Source: DATDQA01 sp035292505 (GTDB lineage: Bacteria; Bacteroidota; Bacteroidia; Chitinophagales; Saprospiraceae). Taken from it: a DNA stretch of 39,591 nt. Positions 1-9,607 of the stretch are shown one piece after another. Location of the stretch: positions 1-39,591 of the forward strand of contig DATDQA010000217.1 of NCBI GenBank assembly GCA_035292505.1. The letters are read 5' to 3'. The notes under the pieces are model-generated. The model worked only from the letters and a program-made list of their open reading frames with translations. It was not told the DNA's origin and did no database searches. The position numbers were made by a program, and so were the translations under genes. Within the stretch, counting starts at the first letter, position 1. Every line of letters starts with the position of its first letter.

Positions 1-1130
1 GTGTTCAAAATATGACTGATCCATTCAAGTGAGCGGCTGAAGTTTTTTCGCATGAAATGAATACTCGCAAGTTGAAACCAGAAGGAAACGAGATAGTCCT
101 TTGGGATTTTATGCGCGTTTTTTTCTATAAACTCCTCTGTACTTTTTATGAAATCTGACTCTTGCTGAAATGTCTTTGAGTCCCTGTAGATTTCCAGTTC
201 GATATTGTAAGTTCTCAGGATTTGCTTGAGCAAAGTTCTGTTCGATGCAGTGATCTTCCAACCTTCGAAGACTGCTTTTGCTTTTTGTATCAATAGAAGC
301 CCTTCTGCATGTCGTTTCTGAAAGACGAAGAAACTCAGCAGGTTATTAATACTTGAGACATACATGCCAGGTTCTTCCGCGATGCGTTGGGGATGGCTTT
401 CAAGCAAGGTAATGAGTTCAGTCAACCGTTTTTCTGCAGAAGCATTGTCATCGTTCCGCAGATCGAGCAGATATTGTGTATTGAAATGCAGGACCCTGGC
501 TTCAAGTGTTTGTGCATTCCCCTGGTTTTTGAGGGATACATTGCGGATTGCCACATTCCCTTGTGGATTGAGCATCCCGCTGCTGACGTTTACTACAAGC
601 TGCCAATGATCATTTGTGCTCTGCAATGCATCGATTGCGGCACGCTGTGTCACGAGAGTTTGTTTGAAAGTTTTGTACCCGTGTGGTTGCAAAGTTTGTG
701 CGAGTTTCCGTTTCCATGTCTCCACCTCAACTTTACCCGTGAGCAACTCATGTTTACCGGCAATCGCATCGGCTCGTCGCAGCTCAAGATCACATTGTCT
801 AAAGAGTTCTTTGTTGTATAAGATCTCGACATTTCTCAGGACATCTTTGAGTTCAGCATCTTTGGAGATGCCTGCATGATAATTTCGCAGGCTTTTAAGG
901 ATGAGCCGTCGCAAGTAGTTCTTTGTGACATGGAGTTGACCTACAAACACTTCTTTACGGAATGCCTTTTTAATAGCTTGTTCGTCGTATTGGCTCTGCT
1001 TGTCTATCGCATTAAAAAGCCTGAGGTAATTCCCACCACTGGATTCCCTGGAACAAAAGAGCTTGAAATAGCGCTTCTCGCTCTTTGAGAGGGAGTGAAT
1101 GAGCTCATGCAATGCGTCAATTTTGGTCAT
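1..1130 (-). CDS. Hypothetical Bacteroidota protein, C-terminus cut by left window edge
   Basis: Reading the minus strand from the ATG at 1130 gives 376 codons with no stop, running off the left edge. The protein begins MTKIDALHELIHSLSKSEK and is charged and helical throughout, with no signal peptide or membrane segment, so it is probably cytoplasmic. The start region (SLSKSEKRYFKLF) resembles a family of uncharacterised Bacteroidota proteins of roughly 450-550 residues, and the later part has a TPR-like helical look. I do not recognise a catalytic motif and assign no function. Everything on the plus strand here (about 364-1088) is shadow reading frame. Its 5' side faces the VOC gene, which is divergent from it. 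Confidence 0.8.
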   Translation of the reverse strand, partial: MTKIDALHELIHSLSKSEKRYFKLFCSRESSGGNYLRLFNAIDKQSQYDEQAIKKAFRKEVFVGQLHVTKNYLRRLILKSLRNYHAGISKDAELKDVLRNVEILYNKELFRQCDLELRRADAIAGKHELLTGKVEVETWKRKLAQTLQPHGYKTFKQTLVTQRAAIDALQSTNDHWQLVVNVSSGMLNPQGNVAIRNVSLKNQGNAQTLEARVLHFNTQYLLDLRNDDNASAEKRLTELITLLESHPQRIAEEPGMYVSSINNLLSFFVFQKRHAEGLLLIQKAKAVFEGWKITASNRTLLKQILRTYNIELEIYRDSKTFQQESDFIKSTEEFIEKNAHKIPKDYLVSFWFQLASIHFMRKNFSRSLEWISHILN

Positions 1131-1289
1131 TAGAAATTTACAATCAATCGCGAAATAAAGTCTAAAAATAAGCGATTATCTGTCATTTTATAAGTATAGG
1201 AATTTATATTTCTATGAAAAATGACTTGTCAGAATCTTGTTGCACTCCTACTTTTATCGCATAAAGCATTTTTTAACCTAAAAAACAAC

Positions 1290-1658
1290 ATGATGGCAAA
1301 CGCAATCAACTGGTTCGAGCTCCCGGCAACCAACTTCGACCGGGCGGTAAAATTCTACAGCGAGATTCTCGGAGAGAGTCTGCAACCAATGGATCATCCT
1401 CAAATGAAAATGGCATTCTTCCCCGCCAAAGACAATGGCGTAGGGGGCTGTGTCACGCATGGTAATGGCAACAAACCAAACTCGGAAGGGACCCTCGTCT
1501 ATCTCAATGGAGGTGATGATCTGGCAAAACCATTATCCAAAGTGGAGAAAGCAGGAGGCAAGGTTGTGATGCCTAAAACAGGGATCGGCGAGAATGGTTT
1601 TATGGCTATTATCCTCGATACGGAAGGTAACAGGGTAGCTTTTCATTCGATGAGCTGA
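1290..1658 (+). CDS. VOC-family (glyoxalase/bleomycin-resistance fold) protein
   Basis: A 122-residue protein that starts MMANAINWFELPATNFDRA and shows the usual single-module vicinal oxygen chelate pattern: 'WFELPATNFDRAVKFYSEIL' at the start, a glycine-rich middle (GGDDLAKPLSKVEKAGGKV) and a C-terminal 'DTEGNRVAFHS' strand. Many members bind a divalent metal, but the substrate cannot be inferred. An in-frame start at 1221 exists, but the extra 23 residues do not fit the family, and 120 residues is the usual size, so one of the paired ATGs at 1290/1293 is preferred. The stretch just before these ATGs is A-rich, typical of Bacteroidota leaders without a Shine-Dalgarno. It appears to be monocistronic. 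Confidence 0.85.
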   Translation: MMANAINWFELPATNFDRAVKFYSEILGESLQPMDHPQMKMAFFPAKDNGVGGCVTHGNGNKPNSEGTLVYLNGGDDLAKPLSKVEKAGGKVVMPKTGIGENGFMAIILDTEGNRVAFHSMS

Positions 1659-1836
1659 GCCGATCAACACCTTGTAATAGGAGGTCAGGTAAATCGAGCT
1701 TCATGGAAACTCCATCAGGACCATGAGTATATGGAGCCATTGTATGCATACCGTTTCTTGTTTGACGCATGAATGGCATCTTCCTTTTTTTTTGGAAAGA
1801 GGAGTAAAGCTTTCAGAACGCAATGATCTGGCTGAT

Positions 1837-3975
1837 TTATCCCATCGCCAGTAACACCCGCTCTGGCGTCATCGGCATCTGGTATAACCGGGCTCCGCAC
1901 GCATCGTAAATCGCATTCGCGATCAAGGCGCCCACTGCAATAATAGCCGGTTCACCACCTCCCTGTGCGGGTTCATCAGGCAAGTCAAGTAATACCGTCT
2001 CGATCTCAGGCACCCAACTGAACCTGGGTATCTTATAGTCACCAAAAGTTTTGGTGTGAATAACACCTCCGGTAAATTTCACCTCCTCGCTCAATGCATA
2101 TCCGAGACCCATGGTAATACATCCTTCTACCTGAATAGTAGCACCCTGTGGATTGATCACCAGACCCATGTCCTGTACGCAAACAACTCGGACAACTTTA
2201 ACCTGACCTGTCTTTTGATCTACATTCACTTCCGCCATCTCGGCAACGTAAGAACCTGCGTCAATACCGCATGCGATACCGTATCCTTTGCCACTTGGGG
2301 ATCTAAGTGGTGTCCAGCCAAATTTGTCAGCTGCCACCTTTAAAACGCGGATCATACGCTCATCCTTCAGGTTTTTTAACCGGAAATCCAACGGATCCAT
2401 GCCTGCTTTCACCGCCATGACATCGATCTGCGATTCACGCGCAAAGGTGTTCGTGTTATTTGACGGTGCACGCCATGCCCCTGTGCCAAATGGATGTACT
2501 CCAGGTGCCCTCCAACTTGTATTGTATACGGTTGTCTTATGATTTGCGATATCATAGAAATGCGTGGCACCACGGTCACCAGCGAAATACACTCCGTAAT
2601 CCCAGAATGCGATCTTCCCATCCCGATCGACTCCCGACTGAATTTTGACAACTGCGGCAGGACGGAAGGTGTCATAGAAAAATTCTTCCTGCCTTGTCCA
2701 TACTACCTGTACCGGCTTACCTGTCAAAGCTGCTAGTCTTGCCGCCTCGACACCCTGTTTATTGTTTGACTTGCCGCCAAATCCTCCACCTACGAAAGCC
2801 GGTAATACCTGAACATTCGCAGCCTGCAGATCAAGCTCCTTCTCAACTTCGCTCTTCAATCCAAACGGACTTTGCGTAGATGCCCATATTTTCATTTTAC
2901 CCTCTTCCATATGTGCTGTTGCCGAATGTGGTTCAATAGGTGCATGTGCATAATATCCGTCGTGGTATTCGGACTCAACGATTACCTGTGCGCGTTGTCT
3001 TCCGATTTGCAACTCACCTCCAGTGGCAGCATCTTCTCCCGGTGGTGCTTTTTCGATCAGATACTGATAGATCGTTCGATCATCCGCTGCAGGCTCCGGC
3101 AGGTCGAACACTGCTTTTACCTGATGCATCGCTTTTTCAACGACATCCGGTGATTCATGTAAAAGAGCAACAAAATCATCCTCTTTGACCACCTGCATGC
3201 CAGCGAAACCTTCCACCATTGAAGTATCCACCGAGATCATTTTAGCACCGTGTGCTGGTGGTCGCACAATTCTGGCATAGAGCATCCCGGGTAAACGGAA
3301 ATCGCCTGCATATTTTGCTTCTCCTGTCACCTTCATGCGTGCGTCCTGCCTGAGGAAAGGTTTGCCGATGATCTTGAATTCCGAAGGAGCCTTAAGTTGT
3401 GGTTTGCCGTTCAGTGTTTTCATGATTTTGTTCCCCCTGGTAAGCTCGGCATAACTTACACGGACAGCAGCGTTCTGTTTGCTCAAAACAATACCTTCAT
3501 TGACATACAGATGGTCCACAGACACCTTGAGAAATTCAGCGGCCATTTCAATCAGTACAGCACGCGCTTCAGCGGCAGCGCTTCTTAAGGCAGGACCAAA
3601 AATTCTTGTAGTCTGCGAACCCCAGGTACCGCGATCATATGGACAAAGATCTGTATCGCCCAACACCATATCGACGGTATCAACTGTTACATCGAGTTCC
3701 TCCGCCAGCATTTGTGCAAGGGAAGTGATGACACCTTGCCCCATCTCGATTTTACCCGTAAAGCATGTCGTACGCCCATCTTCACCAACACGCAGATATG
3801 CATTGACGTCTGAGGTCATTTCCTGCGCCATCAACTTATCCAGAAATACAAAGTCACTGAGGGCTACGGCAATGACAACACCTCCTCCGATGCGTTTGAT
3901 AAAACCGCGTCGGGTCATGCCTGAAGGGATGCTCTTTTGATCGAGATCAATAATCGTTTTGTGTTGCGCTTTCAT
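1837..3975 (-). CDS. Molybdopterin-binding catalytic subunit, xanthine dehydrogenase/isoquinoline oxidoreductase type, Tat-exported
   Basis: This 712-residue protein is the large Mo-cofactor subunit of a xanthine oxidase-family hydroxylase, closest in layout to IorB-type enzymes. After about 20 residues comes a twin-arginine signal (MTRRGFIKRIGGG followed by a hydrophobic run, ending near AQE), so the folded enzyme is probably exported to the periplasm. Family motifs include GQGVITSLAQ near residue 80, GGGFGGKSNNKQG near 395, and GGGEP close to the C-terminus, with E675 in the place of the catalytic glutamate. Its start lies one base after the stop of the 2Fe-2S subunit gene, behind a strong AAAGGAGG sequence that is unusual for Bacteroidota. 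No cytochrome partner or XdhC-type chaperone gene adjoins. The substrate (aldehyde, N-heterocycle or other) cannot be told. Confidence 0.9.
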   Translation of the reverse strand: MKAQHKTIIDLDQKSIPSGMTRRGFIKRIGGGVVIAVALSDFVFLDKLMAQEMTSDVNAYLRVGEDGRTTCFTGKIEMGQGVITSLAQMLAEELDVTVDTVDMVLGDTDLCPYDRGTWGSQTTRIFGPALRSAAAEARAVLIEMAAEFLKVSVDHLYVNEGIVLSKQNAAVRVSYAELTRGNKIMKTLNGKPQLKAPSEFKIIGKPFLRQDARMKVTGEAKYAGDFRLPGMLYARIVRPPAHGAKMISVDTSMVEGFAGMQVVKEDDFVALLHESPDVVEKAMHQVKAVFDLPEPAADDRTIYQYLIEKAPPGEDAATGGELQIGRQRAQVIVESEYHDGYYAHAPIEPHSATAHMEEGKMKIWASTQSPFGLKSEVEKELDLQAANVQVLPAFVGGGFGGKSNNKQGVEAARLAALTGKPVQVVWTRQEEFFYDTFRPAAVVKIQSGVDRDGKIAFWDYGVYFAGDRGATHFYDIANHKTTVYNTSWRAPGVHPFGTGAWRAPSNNTNTFARESQIDVMAVKAGMDPLDFRLKNLKDERMIRVLKVAADKFGWTPLRSPSGKGYGIACGIDAGSYVAEMAEVNVDQKTGQVKVVRVVCVQDMGLVINPQGATIQVEGCITMGLGYALSEEVKFTGGVIHTKTFGDYKIPRFSWVPEIETVLLDLPDEPAQGGGEPAIIAVGALIANAIYDACGARLYQMPMTPERVLLAMG

Positions 3976-3976
3976 G

Positions 3977-4459
3977 TCAAATCCCTCCTTTCATTTTTTT
4001 AGCTGCGGTTTCCACGGCTCTGATAATTCGGAGATGCGCACCACACCGGCATAAATTTTCCTCCATGCCATCGATAATTTCCTGCCTGGTGGGTTCCGGA
4101 TTTTGTTTCAGAAATCCGACTGCCTGCATGATCATCCCCGGTGTACAATATCCGCACTGAAGCGCATCATGTTCGATGAAAGCTTTTTGCACGGGATGAA
4201 GCTCATCTCCTTTTGCGAGGCCTTCTATCGTAGTAATCTGTCTACCCTCAATATCCTCAGCGGCAATCATGCATGATCTTACTGGTTTAGAATCAAGGAG
4301 GACTGTACAGGACCCACAAATACCCAATCCGCACCCATATTTTGTGCCTGTCAGATTGATGGCGCTATGGGATCGGATTAGCCAGAGGAGTGATTCTTTG
4401 GGATCAAGAGCCAACTCCAGAGGCTTGTCATTGAGTGTAAACCGGATTGTTCTTTTCAC
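3977..4459 (-). CDS. 2Fe-2S subunit of a molybdenum hydroxylase (IorA/CoxS type)
   Basis: A 160-residue iron-sulfur electron-transfer subunit. The N-terminal plant-ferredoxin-type cluster is ligated by C43, C48, C51 and C63 (CGLGICGSC motif). The C-terminal helical domain carries the second 2Fe-2S cluster with C102, C105, C137 and C139 (QCGYCTPGM and LCRCGAH). Size and both motifs match the small subunit of two-subunit enzymes such as isoquinoline 1-oxidoreductase. There is no signal peptide, so it presumably rides through the Tat system with the catalytic subunit encoded one base downstream. It is the first gene of the minus-strand pair. The final codons contain the Shine-Dalgarno of the next gene, suggesting translational coupling. 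Confidence 0.93.
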   Translation of the reverse strand: MKRTIRFTLNDKPLELALDPKESLLWLIRSHSAINLTGTKYGCGLGICGSCTVLLDSKPVRSCMIAAEDIEGRQITTIEGLAKGDELHPVQKAFIEHDALQCGYCTPGMIMQAVGFLKQNPEPTRQEIIDGMEENLCRCGAHLRIIRAVETAAKKMKGGI

Positions 4460-4883
4460 AGCAGAAGTTGTTTGCTAACAAAGTCGATGTAAATGCGCAT
4501 CGGATTCAAAATATCTAAACGGCACAAAAAGGTCGCAGGTAAAAAGAATGTCAAAAGATACGGGAAAAGAGAATTTCCTGTCAATTGGAACACAGAGTTT
4601 TCATCCCGGATACCAATGCAGGGAACAGGATTATTCAGACACTCCCGAATGAGCAATAGATTGAGCTATTTACAAGTCTTCCGGAGTTATCTGGAATGCG
4701 TATTTTTCTTAAAATTATTAGTTCTCTATTTGCATGGCAAGTGGTGGTGTCAACTTGCAGTTACTTAGGAAAACTTTATCAATACATGCTGCCTGTGACG
4801 GCCAAACATTTGTATTTCATATACCCTTATCCACATTTTTTACATGACAGATTGAAAAATTAATCACCCTTAACTCTCAGATC
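4460..4883 (+). other. Intergenic region between divergent genes
   Basis: These 424 bases separate the minus-strand molybdenum hydroxylase pair from the giant plus-strand surface protein and must hold both promoters. I see no convincing reading frame, structured RNA or strong inverted repeat. The last 100 bases are AT-rich and contain TTTGTATTTCATATA-like sequence that could belong to a Bacteroidota promoter, but the match is too weak to place one. Confidence 0.5.
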
Positions 4884-7800
4884 ATGAACACGCGATCTCT
4901 TTTATGCATTTGTGCATTCTTCCATGCACTGTACATCGCAAACGCACAAAACAATGTGGCAATCAATAGCGACGGGTCGGCGCCGGACTCCAGCGCAATG
5001 CTGGACATCAAGTCGAACTCCAGAGGGTTGCTCATCCCCCGGATGACAACGGCACAGAAAACGGCGATTGCATCCCCGGCAACCGGACTCATGGTTTATG
5101 ATACTGACAGTAACACCTTCTGGTGTTATGCTGGTATGTCATGGATAGAAATCCTTTCAGGATATGTAACACTGATACAAGATGCGGATACCGACACAAA
5201 AGTGGAAGTAGAGCAAAATCCTGATGAAGACATCATCCGGTTTACGATCGCCGGCACAGAATATTTCCGAATGGATTCCGGCAGGCTTGAAGTCGTTAAT
5301 ACAGGAGGCTCAATCTTCATTGGAGAAGAAGCAGGGGCAAATGATAATTTCGCAGGCAATGTGGGCATCGGACGTGCTGCATTAAAATTCAGCACCAATC
5401 GATGGGGCCTGGTAGCTATCGGTGATTCTGCGTTGTGGAACAATGGAACAGGTGCGACAGATGGCTCTCATAGTACCCGTAATACAGCAGTAGGCTCATA
5501 TGCATTATATAGCAATACTACCGGTTGGGGAAACACGGCATTGGGTCACGCTGCATTGCCATTTAACTCCACGGGCTTTGTTAATACGGCGGTCGGACGT
5601 GCTGCGATGTTTAACAACACGATTGGAACTCACAACACAGCGGTGGGAAATTTTGCACTCCTGAATAATACTGAAGGATTAAGAAATACGGCAATAGGAA
5701 ACCTGGCCTTGTTTGTTAACGATACCAGCGATGAGAATACTGCACTCGGTGCATCGGCGCTCATAGTCCATCTGACGGGAGACCGAAATACTGCTGTAGG
5801 ACATAATGCCCTTGGTTTGGATTCCACAGGGTATTACAATACAGCTATTGGTGTGGGATCTTTGCAATCGAACGTTGTTGGCAATTCAAATACCGCCATA
5901 GGCTATGCTGCCGATGTCGGATATGACTCATTGACAAATGCAATAGCCATAGGAGCAAATGCCCTTGTGAATAAAAGCAATAGCCTGGTTCTTGGAAACG
6001 GCGCGCATGTTGGGATCGGTACATCAGACCCCGATACAACGCTTCATGTTGTAGGAAGTATTAAAATGGTAGATGGAAACCAGGCAACAGGAAGGGTCAT
6101 GATCAGCGATGCCAATGGAGTAGGGTTCTGGACTGATCCCCTCTCATTCAAGACAGATACCCTCAGCATTATTGCAGATGCCGATGCAGACACAAAAGTG
6201 GAGACAGAACAAGATACCGATGAGGACACGATACGGTTTACTGTTGCTGGATTTGAAATCGGTAAGATGGACAATGAACGCTTCTATGTTCAATCCCCTG
6301 GGCGGAGCCTCTTCATAGGCAAGAATGCAGGATTGAATGACGATGGCACAAACAATGAAAATATTTTTGTGGGGTATGATGCAGGCAGGCAGAACACTGC
6401 CGGCATTTCAAATACTGTTTTCGGATACCAGGGGCTTAAGTCCAATACCGCAGGTACTTTTAATACCGCAGTCGGACATGAAGCGCTCGAAGCGAATATC
6501 ACAGGGCAAAATAATAGTGCGTTTGGAAATGATGCCTTGCTGTCCAATACTACAGGCATTGATAACACAGCAATCGGAGGAGATGTACTGAAGAATAATA
6601 CTTCGGGTAGCAATAATACTGCACTTGGCCGATCGGCTCTCGGGTTCAACATCACAGGCCAGTACAATGTGGCTGTAGGAAGCTCTACCCTCGCTACAAA
6701 TACCGCAGATTACAATACCGGCATCGGCGCCCTGTCCTTATCGGTAAACACTACAGGCGAGCATAATGTGGGTATGGGATATTCGGCAAACATGTTCAAT
6801 TTGACCGGTTCCAGAAATACTATTGTCGGTTATGAATCAGGGCGAGGCACAGGCGTCCATAGTAAATCCGGTAATGTCTTTCTTGGCTACCGGTCCGGGT
6901 ATAAGGAAACCGGGAGCAACAAACTGTATATCCACAATGATTCCACCATGGTGCCATTAGTCTATGGAGAGTTTGATAATTCATTATTGAGGATAAATGG
7001 CAAACTTATCACAACGGGAGGATTGAATGACCTGGATTGCGACACAAAAATCCAGGTAGAGGAATCCCCGGACGAGGACATCATTCGCTTCGATCTGGCA
7101 GGGACTGAACGATGGGTGATGCTGGGATCACGGTTAGAGCCAAGGAATTCGGGAAATGCTGTATTGATCGGAGAAAATGCAGGACTGAATAATGGACTCA
7201 ATGACAATGTGGCAATAGGATTTGAGGCTATGAAGGATAATACATCCGGATTCTTTAATACCGCCTTAGGTTCTGCCAGCTTACGGTCAAATACTTCCGG
7301 TTCGCGTAATATCGCTATTGGTTATGCAAGCCTGGATGCCAATACCTCTGGCGCAGATAATGTTTCGATTGGAAACAGTGCATTAGGAGAGAATTCATCC
7401 GGCAATGCCAACATTGCTGTTGGCGGCCTGAGTTTGGAAAAAAATACTTCCGGCAACGAGAATACAGCAATTGGTTTTCTTGTATTGAACAAGAATACAA
7501 CCGCAAGCTATAATACCGGACTTGGTTCAAAAGCATTGTTTCTAAATACGACTGGAGGATTCAATACGGCTGTAGGCTATGGTGTGTTGAGGAATAATAC
7601 CATCGGTAATTCGAACACGGGCATTGGTTACGATGCGCTTGAATCAAATTCCATGGGTGAGGAAAACACCGGTCTTGGGCATCATGCACTGTGGCAAAAT
7701 ACAACAGGTACTAAAAATACTGCAGTTGGGGGAAGAGCAGCCGGACTGAATACAATTGGAGAACATAATGTCGTTCTTGGCGTCTTTGCGAATTACTACA

Positions 7801-9509
7801 ACGAAGAAGGCTCGAACAATACAATCATCGGATACAATGCGGGGATGGGTTCTTCCCAGCACGACAAATCCGGCAATGTCTTCATCGGATACCAGGCTGG
7901 CATGAGTGATACAACGGATAACAAACTTTATATCGAAAACTCAAATAGTACCTCACCACTGATCTATGGTGACTTCGATACTGACCTTCTTAGGGTAAAT
8001 GGCACTTTCAATATCAACAATGCTTATTCATTCCCTTCAACAGACGGAAGTAATGGAAAAGTATTGCGCACAGACGGTGCAGGGACACTCAGTTGGGGCA
8101 ATCAGACGCTCATAGCGGACAATGACAACGACACGAAAGTCCAGGTCGAAAAGTTCTTTGATGACGATATCATTCGCTTCGATTTGGCAGGCACCGAGAG
8201 ATGGATCATGGAAGGAGTTCACATAGCGCCGAAAAACTCTGGAAGTTCGGTATACATTGGAGAGTTCACAGGAGATAACGATGATCTCTCATCCAATGGG
8301 AATGTCGGCATTGGCCTGCAATCCATGAATATGAATGAAACGGGCGCAAACAACGCCGCGATTGGCAGCTTGAGTTTAGAGAAAAACACTTCCGGCAACC
8401 AGAACACAGCAATCGGTGCGCTCGCGTTAAACAAGAATACAACCGCAAGCTACAATACGGGTATTGGCGGGAAAGCGCTGTTTCTAAACACGACCGGAGA
8501 ACATAACACTGCTGTAGGTTATGATGCGATACAGGGGAATACAACCGGTAGCCTGAATACGGGTGTTGGCCGCAGTGTACTTTTTTATAATACCACAGGA
8601 GAGGAAAACGCAGCACTTGGATATGATGCATTGGAGCAGAATACCACAGGCAATAAAAATACCGCAGCAGGTGCAAGCGCTGCCAGGTTAAATACCATTG
8701 GTGCGAACAATGTAGCCCTCGGTGCGTATGCGAACTACTACAACGAACAGGGTTCTAATAACACAATCATCGGATACAATGCCGGGATGGGTTCTTCCCA
8801 ACATGATAAATCGGGAAATGTCTCCATCGGCTATCAGGCCGGAATGAGCGACACGACTGATAATAAACTCTACATAGAAAACTCCAACAGTACTTCACCA
8901 CTCATCTATGGAGACTTTGACAATGATATTCTCAGAACCAATGGGGACTTATATATCTATCACCCTAATGACACGGCAGTTGCCGGACTGCGAATCAAGA
9001 ATACTAGTGCGAGTGATTACTGGAGGTTGCATACATCAGCCACAGATGGCGATCTATATTTATTCAATACATCAATAGCGCACTATGTCGGTCACTTCGA
9101 TCTTACGACCGGAGCATATTCTCAGTTCTCCGATGCGCGACTTAAAAAGGCCATTCAACCACTAGAGCCTGTCCTTGCAAAAACCGCTCGTCTTAATCCG
9201 CAGACATATCATTATCTCTGGCAGCCGGAATCTGATCAGCGCTCCGTTGGATTTCTCGCACAGGATGTCCTGAAGATTTTTCCTGAAGCTGTTTCTTATA
9301 ATCAGGAAGAAGATCAATACAGTATTAATTATGATGTCTTCGGCGTGATAGCTATTAAAGCGATTCAGGAACTCGATACGAAGCTGGAACGGCTTGTTAA
9401 TATTCTCAGCGAGCAGCATTCAATGATTGAAGGTCAGGACTTGAAAATCGGACGGCAACAAGCACAAATCGATGAGCTGAAAGAAATGGTACTGTCATTG
9501 CAAAAATGA
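4884..9509 (+). CDS. Giant modular surface protein with YadA-like head repeats and C-terminal S74 chaperone domain
   Basis: This 1541-residue protein begins with a signal peptide (MNTRSLLCICAFFHALYIANA, then QNN). Residues about 25-95 are a short conserved domain (SSAMLDIKS, GLLIPRMT). Four long modules follow, starting near residues 96, 428, 711 and 1074; each opens with a 'DADTDTKVEVEQ...DEDIIRF' segment and continues as many 17-residue repeats of the type NTAVGxxALxxNTTGxx, resembling the beta-roll heads of trimeric adhesins. A peptidase S74 (endosialidase-type intramolecular chaperone) domain starts at the expected autocleavage point, S1416-D1417 (FSDARLKK), and the end is a coiled coil. 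Such proteins are expected to be trimers that release the chaperone by self-cleavage. No T9SS C-terminal domain or YadA anchor is visible. The gene stands alone. Confidence 0.9.
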   Translation: MNTRSLLCICAFFHALYIANAQNNVAINSDGSAPDSSAMLDIKSNSRGLLIPRMTTAQKTAIASPATGLMVYDTDSNTFWCYAGMSWIEILSGYVTLIQDADTDTKVEVEQNPDEDIIRFTIAGTEYFRMDSGRLEVVNTGGSIFIGEEAGANDNFAGNVGIGRAALKFSTNRWGLVAIGDSALWNNGTGATDGSHSTRNTAVGSYALYSNTTGWGNTALGHAALPFNSTGFVNTAVGRAAMFNNTIGTHNTAVGNFALLNNTEGLRNTAIGNLALFVNDTSDENTALGASALIVHLTGDRNTAVGHNALGLDSTGYYNTAIGVGSLQSNVVGNSNTAIGYAADVGYDSLTNAIAIGANALVNKSNSLVLGNGAHVGIGTSDPDTTLHVVGSIKMVDGNQATGRVMISDANGVGFWTDPLSFKTDTLSIIADADADTKVETEQDTDEDTIRFTVAGFEIGKMDNERFYVQSPGRSLFIGKNAGLNDDGTNNENIFVGYDAGRQNTAGISNTVFGYQGLKSNTAGTFNTAVGHEALEANITGQNNSAFGNDALLSNTTGIDNTAIGGDVLKNNTSGSNNTALGRSALGFNITGQYNVAVGSSTLATNTADYNTGIGALSLSVNTTGEHNVGMGYSANMFNLTGSRNTIVGYESGRGTGVHSKSGNVFLGYRSGYKETGSNKLYIHNDSTMVPLVYGEFDNSLLRINGKLITTGGLNDLDCDTKIQVEESPDEDIIRFDLAGTERWVMLGSRLEPRNSGNAVLIGENAGLNNGLNDNVAIGFEAMKDNTSGFFNTALGSASLRSNTSGSRNIAIGYASLDANTSGADNVSIGNSALGENSSGNANIAVGGLSLEKNTSGNENTAIGFLVLNKNTTASYNTGLGSKALFLNTTGGFNTAVGYGVLRNNTIGNSNTGIGYDALESNSMGEENTGLGHHALWQNTTGTKNTAVGGRAAGLNTIGEHNVVLGVFANYYNEEGSNNTIIGYNAGMGSSQHDKSGNVFIGYQAGMSDTTDNKLYIENSNSTSPLIYGDFDTDLLRVNGTFNINNAYSFPSTDGSNGKVLRTDGAGTLSWGNQTLIADNDNDTKVQVEKFFDDDIIRFDLAGTERWIMEGVHIAPKNSGSSVYIGEFTGDNDDLSSNGNVGIGLQSMNMNETGANNAAIGSLSLEKNTSGNQNTAIGALALNKNTTASYNTGIGGKALFLNTTGEHNTAVGYDAIQGNTTGSLNTGVGRSVLFYNTTGEENAALGYDALEQNTTGNKNTAAGASAARLNTIGANNVALGAYANYYNEQGSNNTIIGYNAGMGSSQHDKSGNVSIGYQAGMSDTTDNKLYIENSNSTSPLIYGDFDNDILRTNGDLYIYHPNDTAVAGLRIKNTSASDYWRLHTSATDGDLYLFNTSIAHYVGHFDLTTGAYSQFSDARLKKAIQPLEPVLAKTARLNPQTYHYLWQPESDQRSVGFLAQDVLKIFPEAVSYNQEEDQYSINYDVFGVIAIKAIQELDTKLERLVNILSEQHSMIEGQDLKIGRQQAQIDELKEMVLSLQK
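7018..8955 (+). repeat. Internal duplication: modules 3 and 4 of the surface protein
   Basis: Two adjacent modules share long stretches that are nearly identical in protein. The clearest are the SLEKNTSGNxNTAIG segments (around 7430-7560 and 8370-8500) and the NNTIIGYNAGMGSSQHDKSG to LIYGDF segments (around 7790-8000 and 8730-8940). At DNA level many third codon positions differ, so the duplication is not recent and protein sequence has been held by selection. Confidence 0.8.
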
Positions 9510-9531
9510 CACCAATACGTGATCTTGTAAC

Positions 9532-9569
9532 TGAGATTCACATCTCAGCTCATCATTCTCAGAGAATGA
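9532..9569 (+). terminator. Two consecutive hairpins after the surface-protein gene
   Basis: CTGAGAT (9532-9538) pairs with ATCTCAG (9543-9549) around a 4-base loop. CATTCTC (9555-9561) pairs with GAGAATG (9563-9569) almost back to back. They lie 22 bases after the stop codon and before pxpA. There is no clear T-tract, so they may end transcription weakly or protect the 3' end. Confidence 0.45.
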
Positions 9570-9607
9570 GTAGCAATTCTGTTTGATGCGAATTACATTT
9601 GACTCTC

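Noticed and set aside
364..1088. Several plus-strand frames of 60-144 codons
   Set aside because: They lie opposite a continuous minus-strand reading frame with coherent protein sequence that starts at 1130; the plus frames have no recognisable motifs.
2056..3940. Many frames opposite the molybdopterin subunit
   Set aside because: They are shadows of a gene with clear family motifs along its whole length.
4884..9509. Prophage tail-fibre gene
   Set aside because: The S74 domain suggests phage, but the protein has a signal peptide and no other phage gene lies around it.
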